58,842 nucleotides of DNA, taken from NCBI GenBank assembly GCA_945487035.1, contig CALYTI010000011.1:1-58842 (forward strand), given 5' to 3'. The position numbers were made by a program, and so were the translations under genes. Below the pieces are notes generated by a model. That model ran no database searches. It was given only the letters and a program-made list of their open reading frames with translations, and had not been told where the DNA came from. Shown piece after piece: positions 45,850 through 54,724 of the stretch (position 1 is the stretch's first letter; the number at the start of each line of letters is the position of its first letter). This stretch comes from an uncultured Bacteroidales bacterium (GTDB lineage: Bacteria > Bacteroidota > Bacteroidia > Bacteroidales > UBA932).

Positions 45850-48800
45850 CTACTGGATTTCTTTGAGCATTTCAGCGACGGCTGCTTCGAGCTGCTTGTC
45901 CACTCCGTCAATGACGCTCTGAGGGTCGTTGTAAACCAGGATATCCGGTTCGAGCTGCAGGTTCTCCAGAGGACGGTCCTCGGCAAGACCCCAGCTGGTA
46001 ACCTGAGGGATGCCGAAGACGGTAGCTCCGTCTATCTGAGTCTCCCACCATACGGCAGTCATTGTGCCCGGAACAGGTGTTCCGATAATCTTTCCTATGC
46101 CCAGAGTCTTATAGACATAAGGGAAACCGCTGGCATCGGAGTAATTGTCCTCGCAGACCAGCACGCAGCTCGGCTTGTTCCACTTGCTGTACGGCTCGGT
46201 GCCTATGTACTGTCCCCTTGGGCGGAACTCCACATAAGCCTTGCCGTTAAGGAAGGTCGCAAGGTCATCGTGCAGCCAGCCTCCGCCATTGTGACGGGTG
46301 TCCACAATCAGGGCCTCACAGTCGCGGTATTTGCCGAGGGCATTCTTGTAAACCTCACGGAAGCTTGGAGAATCCATTCCCTCTACATGGACATAGCCCA
46401 CGCGGCCTCCGGAAAGACGCTCCACAATCTCCTCGTTGCGGCGTACCCATCTGGTGTAATATGCGTCGCTGTCATTGCCTCCGGCCACGAGACGGAGCTC
46501 GATTTCATCGTCAAGATTGAGAGCATCGCTCACGCCTTGGGCAAGTTTGCTGTCTTTTGCTACCTTGATGCGCAGGGTCAACATCTTGCGTGCCTGACGG
46601 TCGAGAACCTCATACCACAGGGCATTGCAGCCTATCTTTTCTCCATTGACAGCGGTAATGATATCGCCTTCCTTCAGCTCCGGATAGACAATCTGCAGAC
46701 GGCTTCCAGGAAGCACTTCGGCAATCTTCAGACCTTCGCCTGTCCAGTTTTCGTCAAACAGAACACCGAGGTAAGCGACATTCCTTGAACCGGAACTGTA
46801 GTACCTTGCTCCGGTATGCGAGCCGTTGAGTTCGCCCAGCATCTCGGAAAGCATATCCTTGAAGTCCTCTCCGTTGGCGATGTATGGCAGGAACTGCACA
46901 TAGTTGTCGTGCATTGCCTTCCAGTCCAGGCCGTGGATATTCTTGTCATAGAACTTCTCGTCAACCTGCTTCCAGGTGTGCTCGAAAATGTATTCGCGCT
47001 CCTCGCGGGCCCTGTACTCGAATTCTCCGGAGAAGGTGATGTTCTTTCTCTGGCCATTGGAAAGATTCATACAAACTATGCTGCTGCCGCTGATCATATA
47101 GATATTCTTTCCGCTCTGGTCGGCAATGAAGCCGCCCCTCAGGCCTTTCTCCAACTCCTTGACAGAGCCGGACTTGAGGTCACGTTTGAACATTGAAGTA
47201 CCGTCCTGCTGACGGGCTGTGTAGTAGAGGCTGCGACCGTCAGGGGAAAGGATGTAGCTTCCCAGACGTGCGGAACTTGGGGTAAGCTTTACAAGGCGGT
47301 CCTCGATATGCTTAAGGTCAAGGGTAAGGGTGGAATCCTTCTTGGCATCCTTCTTCCCTGAAAGGGCTTTGAGAATCTTGTCACTGTTCTCGTCACGGAC
47401 GAAATCGGCATAAGCCTTTCCGTCAAAGAACATAGCATAGACATCATACTCTGCTCCCCAGCTTCCGTGACTGCGGTAGCCGGCACGGTCTGAGCAGAAA
47501 GTCATAGCCTTGCCGTCAAGGGCCCAGCGGAAATTGCTCTCGCTGTAACCGCTTCTTGTAAGGTTGGTTACCTTGCCGTCTTTGATATCTACAAGAGCTA
47601 TGTCGCTGTTGTTCCAACCTCCGTCGCTCTGGTCGGTCACAAGCAGATGCTTGCTGTCCGGGCACCATTCGAACTCCTGGTCTCCATCGGTGTAGGAGTA
47701 GTTGACACCCTTCAGAAGGCTCTTCTCCTGCTTGCCGTCAACGCTTCGGATTACGAGTTCGGTGCGGTCACGAAGGAAGGCGACCCATTTGCCGTCAGGC
47801 GAAACCATAGGCTGGAAACAGGTCTGGCCGGCTTCGGTAAAGAGTTCCTCTTCGATTTCGCCACCGAGGCTGAAGAACTTGTCGTCTTTGTTTTTGAGGC
47901 TTGCTCTCCATACGCCCCAGTTGCCGTCGCGCTCGGCTGCATAGTAGAGAGACCTTCCGTCCGGAGCGAAACTTACGCCTCTTTCCTGGGATGGGGTGTT
48001 GGTAATTCGGCGGGTAGCCTTGAAATCCACGCCGGTGACATATACATCTCCGTGCAGCACAAGTGCGAGCTCGTCTCCCTTCCAGCTCGGGCAGAGGGCA
48101 CTGACGCCTGAGGTCAGGTTGCGATATACCACCTGATGCTCGTCATTGTCCTTGTTTACGCAAATGGAAAGCTTGCGGGGCTCGGCGCCTTCCTTGATAA
48201 GGTAGAGCGAGCCGTTCCAGCTGGCGAGCAGGGTGCCGTCGGCGGAGGCGCTGATATTACGCACAGGATGAGTCTCAAACGAGCTGACTTTTACGCATTC
48301 GGAAGGCTTGCTTACTGAACTGCGCCAGATGTTGAAGCAGTCTCCTTCGCGCTCGGAAGTCCACCAGAAGCTGTCTCCGTCGGCAGCGAACACAGGGTTG
48401 CGGTCCTCTCCGATGTAGTCGGAAAGTTTGGTGAAGCTGCCGTCGGAAGCCTTGCGCACCCAGATGTCTCGGGTCACGGAAGAGGTATGGTGCTTGCGCA
48501 GAGGGTCTTCGTAGCCCTTGTAATCCTCATAAAGGATATCTCCTGATGCATTGACGCTGGCATTACCCACGGTAAACGGGAATACCATCTGCGGCTTTCC
48601 GCCCTCAAGAGGTACTGACCACAGTTGAGGGTCCCCGGGGAATGCGCAGGTCTTGGGGTCAATACCGATAACGGCGCTGAACAGCACCTTGCCGTCCGGA
48701 GTCACGCAGAGCGGGGTCTCGCCACCCTGATAGGTAGTGATGCGTGCGGGAGTGCCGCCGCCTATGCCTATTCTCCATATATCCTTGGAGCCCTCGCGGG

Positions 48801-49167
48801 AAGATGTGAATACGATCTGCTTGCCGTCCGGGGCCCAGACAGGGTCCGACTCATAGGCCGCACTGCTTGTAAGCTGCCTTGCTAGCCCGCCTTCGGAGCT
48901 GACCACGAAGATGTCTCCCTGATAGCTGAAGGCTATGCGCTTCCCGTCCGGGGAAATGGCTGATTTGCGCAGCCACCCGGTGTTGTTTTCCATAGCGCAG
49001 CAGACTCCGTCGCTAGGCTGAGCTTCCTCGGTGATGAGCTTAACCTCCTCTGTTCTGGCAGGTTGAGCCTTCTTTTCAGGAATCAGGCGCCTGGCGACAT
49101 CTGCTACGAGAATCAGCGCCGCAACAGATACGGCGATGATTGAAATGATTTTGACTGTCTTTTTCAT
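45850..49167 (-). CDS. Tricorn-type S41 family protease with propeller and PDZ domains
   Basis: The 1105-residue protein has an N-terminal membrane anchor/signal (about 5-26). Repeated WD40/PD40-type propeller strands follow (AISPDGKRIAFSYQGDIFVVS, PDGKQIVFTSSREGSKDIWR and others, about 60-700), then a tricorn-core helical region, a PDZ domain (about 795-890) and an S41 protease domain. Ser1010-Asp1011 in DNYSDASGFP matches the catalytic Ser965-Asp966 of archaeal tricorn. Tricorn degrades peptides released by larger proteases; in Bacteroidetes the homologues are envelope peptidases. The start overlaps the asparaginase stop (ATGA). Confidence 0.93.
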   Translation of the reverse strand: MKKTVKIISIIAVSVAALILVADVARRLIPEKKAQPARTEEVKLITEEAQPSDGVCCAMENNTGWLRKSAISPDGKRIAFSYQGDIFVVSSEGGLARQLTSSAAYESDPVWAPDGKQIVFTSSREGSKDIWRIGIGGGTPARITTYQGGETPLCVTPDGKVLFSAVIGIDPKTCAFPGDPQLWSVPLEGGKPQMVFPFTVGNASVNASGDILYEDYKGYEDPLRKHHTSSVTRDIWVRKASDGSFTKLSDYIGEDRNPVFAADGDSFWWTSEREGDCFNIWRSSVSKPSECVKVSSFETHPVRNISASADGTLLASWNGSLYLIKEGAEPRKLSICVNKDNDEHQVVYRNLTSGVSALCPSWKGDELALVLHGDVYVTGVDFKATRRITNTPSQERGVSFAPDGRSLYYAAERDGNWGVWRASLKNKDDKFFSLGGEIEEELFTEAGQTCFQPMVSPDGKWVAFLRDRTELVIRSVDGKQEKSLLKGVNYSYTDGDQEFEWCPDSKHLLVTDQSDGGWNNSDIALVDIKDGKVTNLTRSGYSESNFRWALDGKAMTFCSDRAGYRSHGSWGAEYDVYAMFFDGKAYADFVRDENSDKILKALSGKKDAKKDSTLTLDLKHIEDRLVKLTPSSARLGSYILSPDGRSLYYTARQQDGTSMFKRDLKSGSVKELEKGLRGGFIADQSGKNIYMISGSSIVCMNLSNGQRKNITFSGEFEYRAREEREYIFEHTWKQVDEKFYDKNIHGLDWKAMHDNYVQFLPYIANGEDFKDMLSEMLGELNGSHTGARYYSSGSRNVAYLGVLFDENWTGEGLKIAEVLPGSRLQIVYPELKEGDIITAVNGEKIGCNALWYEVLDRQARKMLTLRIKVAKDSKLAQGVSDALNLDDEIELRLVAGGNDSDAYYTRWVRRNEEIVERLSGGRVGYVHVEGMDSPSFREVYKNALGKYRDCEALIVDTRHNGGGWLHDDLATFLNGKAYVEFRPRGQYIGTEPYSKWNKPSCVLVCEDNYSDASGFPYVYKTLGIGKIIGTPVPGTMTAVWWETQIDGATVFGIPQVTSWGLAEDRPLENLQLEPDILVYNDPQSVIDGVDKQLEAAVAEMLKEIQ

Positions 49168-50195
49168 ATCAATGTGATTTCACCGCGCAAGGACCTGCCA
49201 AGCGCGCTATAAATATCTTCTATGCTCCTGCCGCTGCCGAAGAGGTAGAACAGCTTTGCAAGCATTGCTTCTGTAGTGCTGTCATAGCCCGAAACAACGC
49301 CGGCTTCCTGCAGGCTCTTGCCCGTGGCATAGAGGTTCATATTGACCGTGCCGGCAAGACACTGGGTAACGCTGACGAGCACCTTGCCCCTTGCCGAAGA
49401 CTCGCGTACTATGTCCAGGAACCAGGGCTTGGTAGGAGCGTTGCCCGAACCGTAAGTCTCGATGATGACCGCACGGGTCTGATCTCCGAGCAGGATATTG
49501 CTTACCACCGCAGGTGTGATGCCGGGGTGGATTTTGAGTATGGATACACGGGTGTCCAAAGACGTGAATACCTCCAGAGGGGCATAGGAAGGCTTCAGAA
49601 GCACGCTTTCATTGTAGCGTATGCTGATGCCGGCCTCTGCAAGCGGAGGCAGGTTTGGCGACTGGAAGGCTTCGAAACTCTCCGCATTGACTTTGGTCGT
49701 ACGGTTGCCCCTCATAAGGCGTGAGCCGAAGAATATTGCGACCTCAGGGACCATTGCACTGCCATCCGGTCGCTTTGCCGCCGCGATTTCGACGGAGGAT
49801 ACAAGATTCTCCTTTCCGTCAGTGCGCGGAGCGCCTATAGGCAGCTGGCTTCCCGTGAGAATCACCGGCTTGGAGAGGTTCTTGAGCATAAAGCTCAGGG
49901 CTGACGCCGTATAGGACATTGTGTCAGTGCCGTGAAGCACTACGAAACCGTCATAGTCCTCATATTTTTCCTTGATAATCAGGGCCAGTTTCTCCCAAAG
50001 TGCCGGCTCGATGTCGGAGGAGTCGATGAGAGGGTCGAAGGCAATGGAGTCAATCCGGCAGGCGAATTTGCCGATTTCCGGAACCTCTTTTATTATCTGG
50101 CTGAAATCGAAAGGACAGAGGGCTCCGATAGCGGGGTCCGTCTTCATTCCTATTGTACCTCCCGTATAAATCAGGAGAATTGCAGATTTATTCAT
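49164..50195 (-). CDS. ansA: Type I L-asparaginase
   Basis: The 343-residue enzyme starts at the ATG at 50193-50195; a longer frame would need TTG. The first catalytic threonine is in LLIYTGGTIGMK and the second in VVLHGTDTMSYTASAL, with VILTGSQLPIGAPRTDGKEN also typical. It hydrolyses asparagine to aspartate and ammonia. No signal peptide is visible, so it is the cytosolic type. It overlaps the CCA-adding enzyme gene by 8 nt and the tricorn gene by 4 nt. With the tricorn-type peptidase downstream it could serve amino-acid catabolism. Confidence 0.94.
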   Translation of the reverse strand: MNKSAILLIYTGGTIGMKTDPAIGALCPFDFSQIIKEVPEIGKFACRIDSIAFDPLIDSSDIEPALWEKLALIIKEKYEDYDGFVVLHGTDTMSYTASALSFMLKNLSKPVILTGSQLPIGAPRTDGKENLVSSVEIAAAKRPDGSAMVPEVAIFFGSRLMRGNRTTKVNAESFEAFQSPNLPPLAEAGISIRYNESVLLKPSYAPLEVFTSLDTRVSILKIHPGITPAVVSNILLGDQTRAVIIETYGSGNAPTKPWFLDIVRESSARGKVLVSVTQCLAGTVNMNLYATGKSLQEAGVVSGYDSTTEAMLAKLFYLFGSGRSIEDIYSALGRSLRGEITLI

Positions 50196-51630
50196 TGTCA
50201 ACGGCTTTAAGTCCCATTTCGAGGGCTTTGACCCTCATAAACTTGTCCGCCTGCTCGAAGTTGTTTTCTATGACGCCTTCGAGTATGGCTTCCTTTACTG
50301 CTTCTTTGAGCTGGCCTATGAGATTGCACGGCGGAATGCCGTAAACCTTCATTACATATTCTCCGCAAATAGGGTTCTTGAAATTGCGCAGCTGGTCCTT
50401 CTGTTCAACCTCCTCCAGCTTTTTCTCCACGAGGGAGAAATTGGACATGACGCGTGCCACCTTTGCCGGATTCTTGGAAGTGACATCCGCGCGGCAGAGC
50501 ATCATAAGGTCGTCGATTTCATCTCCCGCATCGAAGAGCAGCCTGCGTACCGCCGAATCCGTAACTCCGTCATCCACAAGGGCTATGGGCCTCAGGTGCA
50601 GCCAAACCAGCTTTCGCACATATTTGGAAGCATCGATTGGCAGTTTCAGGCGGTTGAATATGGCGGGTACCATCTTGGAGCCTATGACATCGTGCCCGTG
50701 GAAGGTCCAGCCGATGGCGGGGTCGAAGCGTTTTGAGGCAGGTTTGCCTATGTCGTGCAGCAGGGCGGCCCAGCGCAGCCAGAGTTTAGGCTCCGCAGCA
50801 TCTGCCTGGGCTACATTGTCAAGAACCATCAGGGTGTGGGAGAAATTCTCCTTGTGGCCGCGGCCTTCGACGGTCTCCACTCCCTTGAGGGCGCAGAGCT
50901 CGGGCAGTATGTGCTGCAGCAGGCCGGTCCGGTCCATAAGCTCGAAGGCCATCGAAGGCCGCGGCGTGAGCAGCATCTTGTTGAGTTCCTCGGTGATCCG
51001 CTCCATAGAGAGTATGCTGAGGCGGTCCGCCATACGGCGCATAGAGTCAAGGGATTCCTGAACTATAGTGAACTTCAGCTCCGGAGTGGAAAGCTTGGTT
51101 GCGAAGCGCACGGCCCGGAGCATACGCAGAGGGTCATCCGAATAGGTCGTGTCCGGGTCGAGAGGAGTGCGGATAATGCCGTTTGCGAGGTCGCTGATGC
51201 CCCCGAAAGGGTCAACCAGCTCTCCGAAGGAGTCTTTCTGAAGGGAGAAAGCCATTGCATTGATGGTGAAATCGCGCCGGAGCTGGTCGTCACGCAGGGT
51301 GCCGTCTTCCACTATGGGCTTGCGGGACTCGCGCCTGTAGGATTCTTTGCGGGCACCCACGAATTCGATTTCCGCCCCCTGGTAATGGAGCATTGCGGTT
51401 CCGAAATTTTTGAAATAGGAGACATATTTCCCCGTTACCCGGCCCACTTCACGGGCAAACTCGATTCCGCTGCCCTCAACTACTATATCTATGTCGTTGC
51501 ATTCCCTTCCGAGGAAGCAGTCGCGCACATAGCCTCCGATTGCGAAGGCACGCACGCCGCGGCTCTGGGCCACGTCGCTTACGATGCGGAAGATTTCCTT
51601 GTCCAAATACTGCGGTACTATTGTCGGCAT
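50188..51630 (-). CDS. cca: CCA-adding tRNA nucleotidyltransferase with HD domain
   Basis: The 480-residue enzyme has the class II poly(A)-polymerase-like head: FAIGGYVRDCFLG (GGxVRD), DIDIVVEGSG (DxD), RRDFTINAMAF and the DPLRMLRAVRFA block. An HD domain follows (ALLHDIGKP). It rebuilds or repairs the 3' CCA of tRNAs; the tRNA-Val gene nearby does not encode CCA. HD-containing forms may also have phosphatase activity. Its start overlaps the HsdR-N gene's end by 13 nt. Confidence 0.95.
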   Translation of the reverse strand: MPTIVPQYLDKEIFRIVSDVAQSRGVRAFAIGGYVRDCFLGRECNDIDIVVEGSGIEFAREVGRVTGKYVSYFKNFGTAMLHYQGAEIEFVGARKESYRRESRKPIVEDGTLRDDQLRRDFTINAMAFSLQKDSFGELVDPFGGISDLANGIIRTPLDPDTTYSDDPLRMLRAVRFATKLSTPELKFTIVQESLDSMRRMADRLSILSMERITEELNKMLLTPRPSMAFELMDRTGLLQHILPELCALKGVETVEGRGHKENFSHTLMVLDNVAQADAAEPKLWLRWAALLHDIGKPASKRFDPAIGWTFHGHDVIGSKMVPAIFNRLKLPIDASKYVRKLVWLHLRPIALVDDGVTDSAVRRLLFDAGDEIDDLMMLCRADVTSKNPAKVARVMSNFSLVEKKLEEVEQKDQLRNFKNPICGEYVMKVYGIPPCNLIGQLKEAVKEAILEGVIENNFEQADKFMRVKALEMGLKAVDNE

Positions 51631-52028
51631 AAAAGCATTTCTTCGTATTGGGGGAGTTCCTTCAGCGGCTCAAACGGGCCCTTATCCCCTTTGCGGCCAT
51701 AAAGATAAGTATTTTTCCCGTTTGTGACGAATACATAGGCGACATCCAGGACTGCATTGTAGCGCAGAGCCTGAAGTACTACCTCCTGAGTGAGTTCCAC
51801 TTCGGGCCGTTTGCACTCCACAACTGCCAGTGGCCTCAGGGTACGGTCATAGACAACGATGTCAGCACGGAATTTCTTCTGCCCGAATTCAAGAGAGACC
51901 TCGCTCCCCATCATATGAAGGGGAACGAGGGCTCTTTGATTAAGCAGCCGGATAAACCAGCTGCGCACCTGCTCTTCAGGTGTCAGTGCAACTTCCTTTT
52001 TCCTGAGCGGGTCCCAAATTTTGTCCAT
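51618..52028 (-). CDS. Orphan HsdR N-terminal-like protein (PD-(D/E)XK fold)
   Basis: The 136-residue protein matches the HSDR_N_2-type domain, with a putative nuclease core RADIVVYD...AVVECKRP (Asp in RAD, then ECK). No helicase/translocase part and no hsdM or hsdS gene is near, so it is not a type I restriction system. Proteins of this size are a common single-domain family in Bacteroidetes and of unknown role. It overlaps cca by 13 nt in one transcript, suggesting a housekeeping nucleic-acid function. Confidence 0.85.
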   Translation of the reverse strand: MDKIWDPLRKKEVALTPEEQVRSWFIRLLNQRALVPLHMMGSEVSLEFGQKKFRADIVVYDRTLRPLAVVECKRPEVELTQEVVLQALRYNAVLDVAYVFVTNGKNTYLYGRKGDKGPFEPLKELPQYEEMLLCRQ

Positions 52029-52042
52029 ATCCCGGGCGGGCC

Positions 52043-52507
52043 CTATTCCTTTACCGGAGTCCAGTAAACGGTTTCGCCTATTCCGAGGACGGTTCCCTTG
52101 AGGGAGAGGCGGCCGTCAGGAAGGAACTGGGCTGTGACATTGGCCTTGAGTCCGCGCTGAGGGTCGTAAATCTTGGCGTCTCCCCAGACTTTCTTGGCAG
52201 GGATGTATTTGATGTTCTGAATGAGGACTATACGGTCGCAAGGAGTGTTGCGAAGGCTTTTGTCAGGATTCTTTACATCGAGGGCCTTTTTGCCGGTCTT
52301 CGGGTCGATAGGATTTTTCATCCAGTAAATCTGGGCTTTGTAGGTGCCGTCAGTATTCTTTGTGACTTCTACCTTGTAGGCATCAGTACCCTGGACTGAT
52401 TCATACTTTCCGATAATGTTGTCTGCTGCGCTGTTTTTTGCAGACTGTGCGGATGCAGGAAGCATCGCAAAGAGCACTGCTGCGAGTGCAATCACAAATC
52501 TCTTCAT
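52043..52507 (-). CDS. DUF2147 exported protein
   Basis: The 154-residue protein has a signal peptide cut at ASA|Q21 and matches DUF2147: IIGKYESVQGTDAYKVEVTKN, AQIYWMKNPIDPKTGKK, DVKNPDKSLRN, and GKVWGDAKIYDP-like text (KKVWGDAKIYDPQRG). The family folds as a small beta-barrel and has no established function. It is the first gene of the leftward group and lies 14 nt upstream of the HsdR-N gene. A -7 element is at 52555-52562. Confidence 0.88.
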   Translation of the reverse strand: MKRFVIALAAVLFAMLPASAQSAKNSAADNIIGKYESVQGTDAYKVEVTKNTDGTYKAQIYWMKNPIDPKTGKKALDVKNPDKSLRNTPCDRIVLIQNIKYIPAKKVWGDAKIYDPQRGLKANVTAQFLPDGRLSLKGTVLGIGETVYWTPVKE

Positions 52508-52554
52508 TTGATTCTAGTATTTGGTTTAGTACTTTCACGTGTTGTCACGCTCTG

Positions 52555-52562
52555 CAAATATA
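52555..52562 (-). promoter_or_regulatory. -7 element TATATTTG of the DUF2147-led operon
   Basis: Exact match on the minus strand, predicted start near 52549 and leader about 42 nt. No -33 TTG at the usual distance. Confidence 0.5.
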
Positions 52563-52610
52563 GTGCTTTTCTCCAAAATACTTTATCCCAAATTACTACA
52601 TAATGGATGT

Positions 52611-52659
52611 AAAAAAGAAGATGACCAATAAGTCCTGAAGGCTTAATGGTCATCTTCTT
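52611..52659 (-). terminator. Intrinsic terminator of tRNA-Val
   Basis: A 13-bp perfect stem (52615-52627 and 52647-52659, core GAAGATGACCA) immediately follows the tRNA and ends in a U-tract reading leftward. Confidence 0.9.
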
Positions 52660-52661
52660 CG

Positions 52662-52736
52662 TGGGAGCTGAGGGAGTCGAACCCCCGACCCTCTGCTTGT
52701 AAGGCAGACGCTCTGAACCAACTGAGCTAAGCTCCC
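52662..52736 (-). tRNA. tRNA-Val(UAC)
   Basis: Read on the minus strand, the 75-nt sequence folds as a full cloverleaf. The acceptor is GGGAGCT/AGCTCCC with discriminator A, the D-arm GCTC/GAGC, and the anticodon arm TCTGC-CTTACAA-GCAGA with anticodon TAC. The T-arm has a TTCGACT loop. The 3' CCA is not encoded. It has its own promoter and terminator. Confidence 0.97.
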
Positions 52737-52757
52737 GATTCCCGCGTTTTGGGAATG

Positions 52758-52788
52758 CAAAAGTAGAACATATTTTTGGGTTATGCAA
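52758..52788 (-). promoter_or_regulatory. Consensus promoter of tRNA-Val
   Basis: Reading leftward, TTG (52786-52788), 20 nt, TACTTTTG (52758-52765); predicted start near 52751, 15 nt before the tRNA. Confidence 0.75.
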
Positions 52789-52804
52789 TACCTTCAAGCA
52801 AATT

Positions 52805-53995
52805 TTAACCCATAATTTTGCTTCCTATCTTAGGAATTCTCTGAATGAGGATGCAGCCGACAGCTACAATGGTGTAGCTGATGAGGACTGTGCCGAGAAT
52901 CTGCACCGGAGTGGTCCACACTCCGAGTACTCCATCTTCACCTCTGCCCAGCCATCCGCGCAGGGCAGCTGACACCAGACCGAGCACAAGCATATGGCTG
53001 AGGTACATTCCGTAGCTTGCCTTGGAAACCGGCAGTACAACTGCGGACCAGAAGCGTGTCTGCGAGTTGAACTTCCTGAGTATCAGCACCCAAGCTATTG
53101 ACATAAGTGCAACTCCGAGGCTGTCGTTGAGCCAAGGGGTTTCCCAAAGTGCAGCCAGTCCCACCGGTCCTTCAACAGGGAAAACTCCTCCGCAATCGGC
53201 GTAAACCCTTCTGAGGAAGCCGCCTACGCCAATTGCAAAGCCTGCTGCGAAGACAGGAAGTGCGATGGCAAGAGTCTTTTTCCAGCTGAGTTCTCCTACG
53301 AAGCGGCGGAAATAAAGCCCGAGCAGCAGATAGCCAATCATCCCGCTGAAGTAATAGAACAGGCCATAGGTGTTCCAGCTGGCCTCTCCCCAGAGGGGAT
53401 ACCTGGCAGGATTAGGTATGCCTGAAGGGCCATAAATCACCGGAGCAGAACCTCCGAGCCAGGCGCGGAAGAATGGCAGCAGGGTAGTGAAGAGCCAAAT
53501 CCCGAGATAAATCTGAAGTTCCTTGCGGCTGACCTTTTCGGCCCAAGGGGAAAGAAGAGGCATCAGCAGATAAAGCCCGAGCAGCATATAGACATACCAC
53601 AGGTGTCCGGCTGCGTAGTTGAAGTTCCAGACAAGGTCCTTGAAGTTCTGCACCGGTTCGCCCCAAACCAAAGCATAGACAATGGTCCAGAAGAAGAACG
53701 GGATGAGGATACGCACAGCCCTGCGCCGCATAAATTCGCCTGTGGAGTAGTGCAGCGGGAACTGCAGATAGCTGGAGGCTATGATGAACAGCACAACTGC
53801 CGCTCTCGAAAGCACATCCATTATCGATACCCATACGGCATCGCTCTGCGTGAGAATAAGCGAGCCCTCTCCTCCTAAGTAAAACGGTTCCGTAGCGTGG
53901 GTGACCATCACGAGCATACACGCAATAACTCTCAGCCAGTCCAGCCACACCTCACGCCTGCGCTCCTGTGGCGCTGCAATTGTTTCTTGTGTCAT
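52805..53995 (-). CDS. Acyltransferase-3 family membrane protein
   Basis: The 396-residue protein starts at the ATG at 53993-53995; a longer frame crosses the -7 element. It has about ten membrane helices and the Acyl_transf_3 N-terminus WLDWLRVIACMLVMVTHATEPF, with the family's conserved His. It also has RRRAVRILIPFFFWTIVYAL and GHLWYVYMLLGLYLLMPLL. Members add acetyl, succinyl or other acyl groups to cell-surface polysaccharides, lipids or peptides; the acceptor here is unknown. It is a single gene, transcribed leftward toward tRNA-Val. Confidence 0.9.
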   Translation of the reverse strand: MTQETIAAPQERRREVWLDWLRVIACMLVMVTHATEPFYLGGEGSLILTQSDAVWVSIMDVLSRAAVVLFIIASSYLQFPLHYSTGEFMRRRAVRILIPFFFWTIVYALVWGEPVQNFKDLVWNFNYAAGHLWYVYMLLGLYLLMPLLSPWAEKVSRKELQIYLGIWLFTTLLPFFRAWLGGSAPVIYGPSGIPNPARYPLWGEASWNTYGLFYYFSGMIGYLLLGLYFRRFVGELSWKKTLAIALPVFAAGFAIGVGGFLRRVYADCGGVFPVEGPVGLAALWETPWLNDSLGVALMSIAWVLILRKFNSQTRFWSAVVLPVSKASYGMYLSHMLVLGLVSAALRGWLGRGEDGVLGVWTTPVQILGTVLISYTIVAVGCILIQRIPKIGSKIMG

Positions 53996-54013
53996 TGATT
54001 TTCGGGTTTTATG

Positions 54014-54021
54014 CAAAGATA
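54014..54021 (-). promoter_or_regulatory. -7 element TATCTTTG of the acyltransferase gene
   Basis: Exact match on the minus strand, predicted start near 54008, leader about 12 nt. Confidence 0.5.
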
Positions 54022-54036
54022 CCCAATCTGAATTGA

Positions 54037-54136
54037 TTTTACGCCTTTTTTTCAGTTCCGGGTGCAAAAAATCGGGCTTTTTTTGCTTTTACGCTCTTTT
54101 TTTTGCCTCAGGTGCAAAAAATCGGGCTTTTTTTGC
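54037..54136. repeat. Two tandem copies of a 50-bp unit with terminator-like hairpins
   Basis: Units 54037-54086 and 54087-54136 share an identical 30-nt block (54061-54090 and 54111-54140). Each contains GCAAAAAA-TCGGGC-TTTTTTTGC, an 8-bp A/T stem around a TCGGGC loop with flanking T-tracts. They lie between the end of the EamA gene and the start of the acyltransferase gene, both leftward, and could act as doubled terminators. The rest of 53996-54231 shows no gene. Confidence 0.75.
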
Positions 54137-54231
54137 TTTTGGGGTGAGGCTGACTGCAACTAAGGAGGATACAGAGACTGCTCAGGCTGGGCAGTTATCG
54201 GAAAAGCGGCCCACTGAGAGCCAAGTCCGCA

Positions 54232-54684
54232 CTACAGAACCATTATGATGCTGCCGGCAAGAAGCAGTATGCAGCCGACTACGGTTTTCCAGGTGAGGGA
54301 TTCGCCGAGAAATATGACAGCGAAGATAAGGGTCAGCACCAGACTGCACTTGTCGATAGGCACTACTTTGCTGACATCTCCGACCTTGATAGCGTAGAAA
54401 TAGCACAGCCAGGAGGCACCTGTGGCAAGGCCTGAGAGAATCAGGAAAAGCCAGCTGCGTGCGGGGATATTGCGTATGGTTTCGAGCAGGGTTTCCGACT
54501 GATGTCCCAGCCTGTGGCTGACTATCACTACGACCCAGGCCATAATGACGACTACAATGGTACGGATTGCCGTTGCTAGATTGGAATCGACACTCTCAAT
54601 GCCTATTTTGGCCAGAATGGCCGTGGCGGCGGCAAACACCGCCGACAGAATTGCGAATAACAACCACATACGGTTCAGTTTCAT
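54232..54684 (-). CDS. Half-size EamA family transporter
   Basis: The 150-residue membrane protein has five helices and one EamA domain: FAILSAVFAAATAILAKIG, SGLATGASWLCYFYAIKVGD, VVPIDKCSLVLTLIFAVIFLGE. Most EamA transporters contain two such domains, so this one must pair to work. The start is the ATG at 54682-54684, with a later ATG at 54669 also possible. Substrate unknown. It is divergent from the Sel1-repeat gene. Confidence 0.85.
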   Translation of the reverse strand: MKLNRMWLLFAILSAVFAAATAILAKIGIESVDSNLATAIRTIVVVIMAWVVVIVSHRLGHQSETLLETIRNIPARSWLFLILSGLATGASWLCYFYAIKVGDVSKVVPIDKCSLVLTLIFAVIFLGESLTWKTVVGCILLLAGSIIMVL

Positions 54685-54724
54685 AATCCTTGCATCCCCG
54701 GTCCTGACCGCGGGACAAAACGAC

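Noticed and set aside
51618..52028. Type I restriction system
   Set aside because: Only an HsdR-N-like domain is present; no translocase, HsdM or HsdS nearby.
53901..54248. 115-residue plus-strand frame across the tandem repeats
   Set aside because: Its repeated Phe-rich text is produced by T-tracts of the 50-bp repeats and it overlaps the acyltransferase start antisense.
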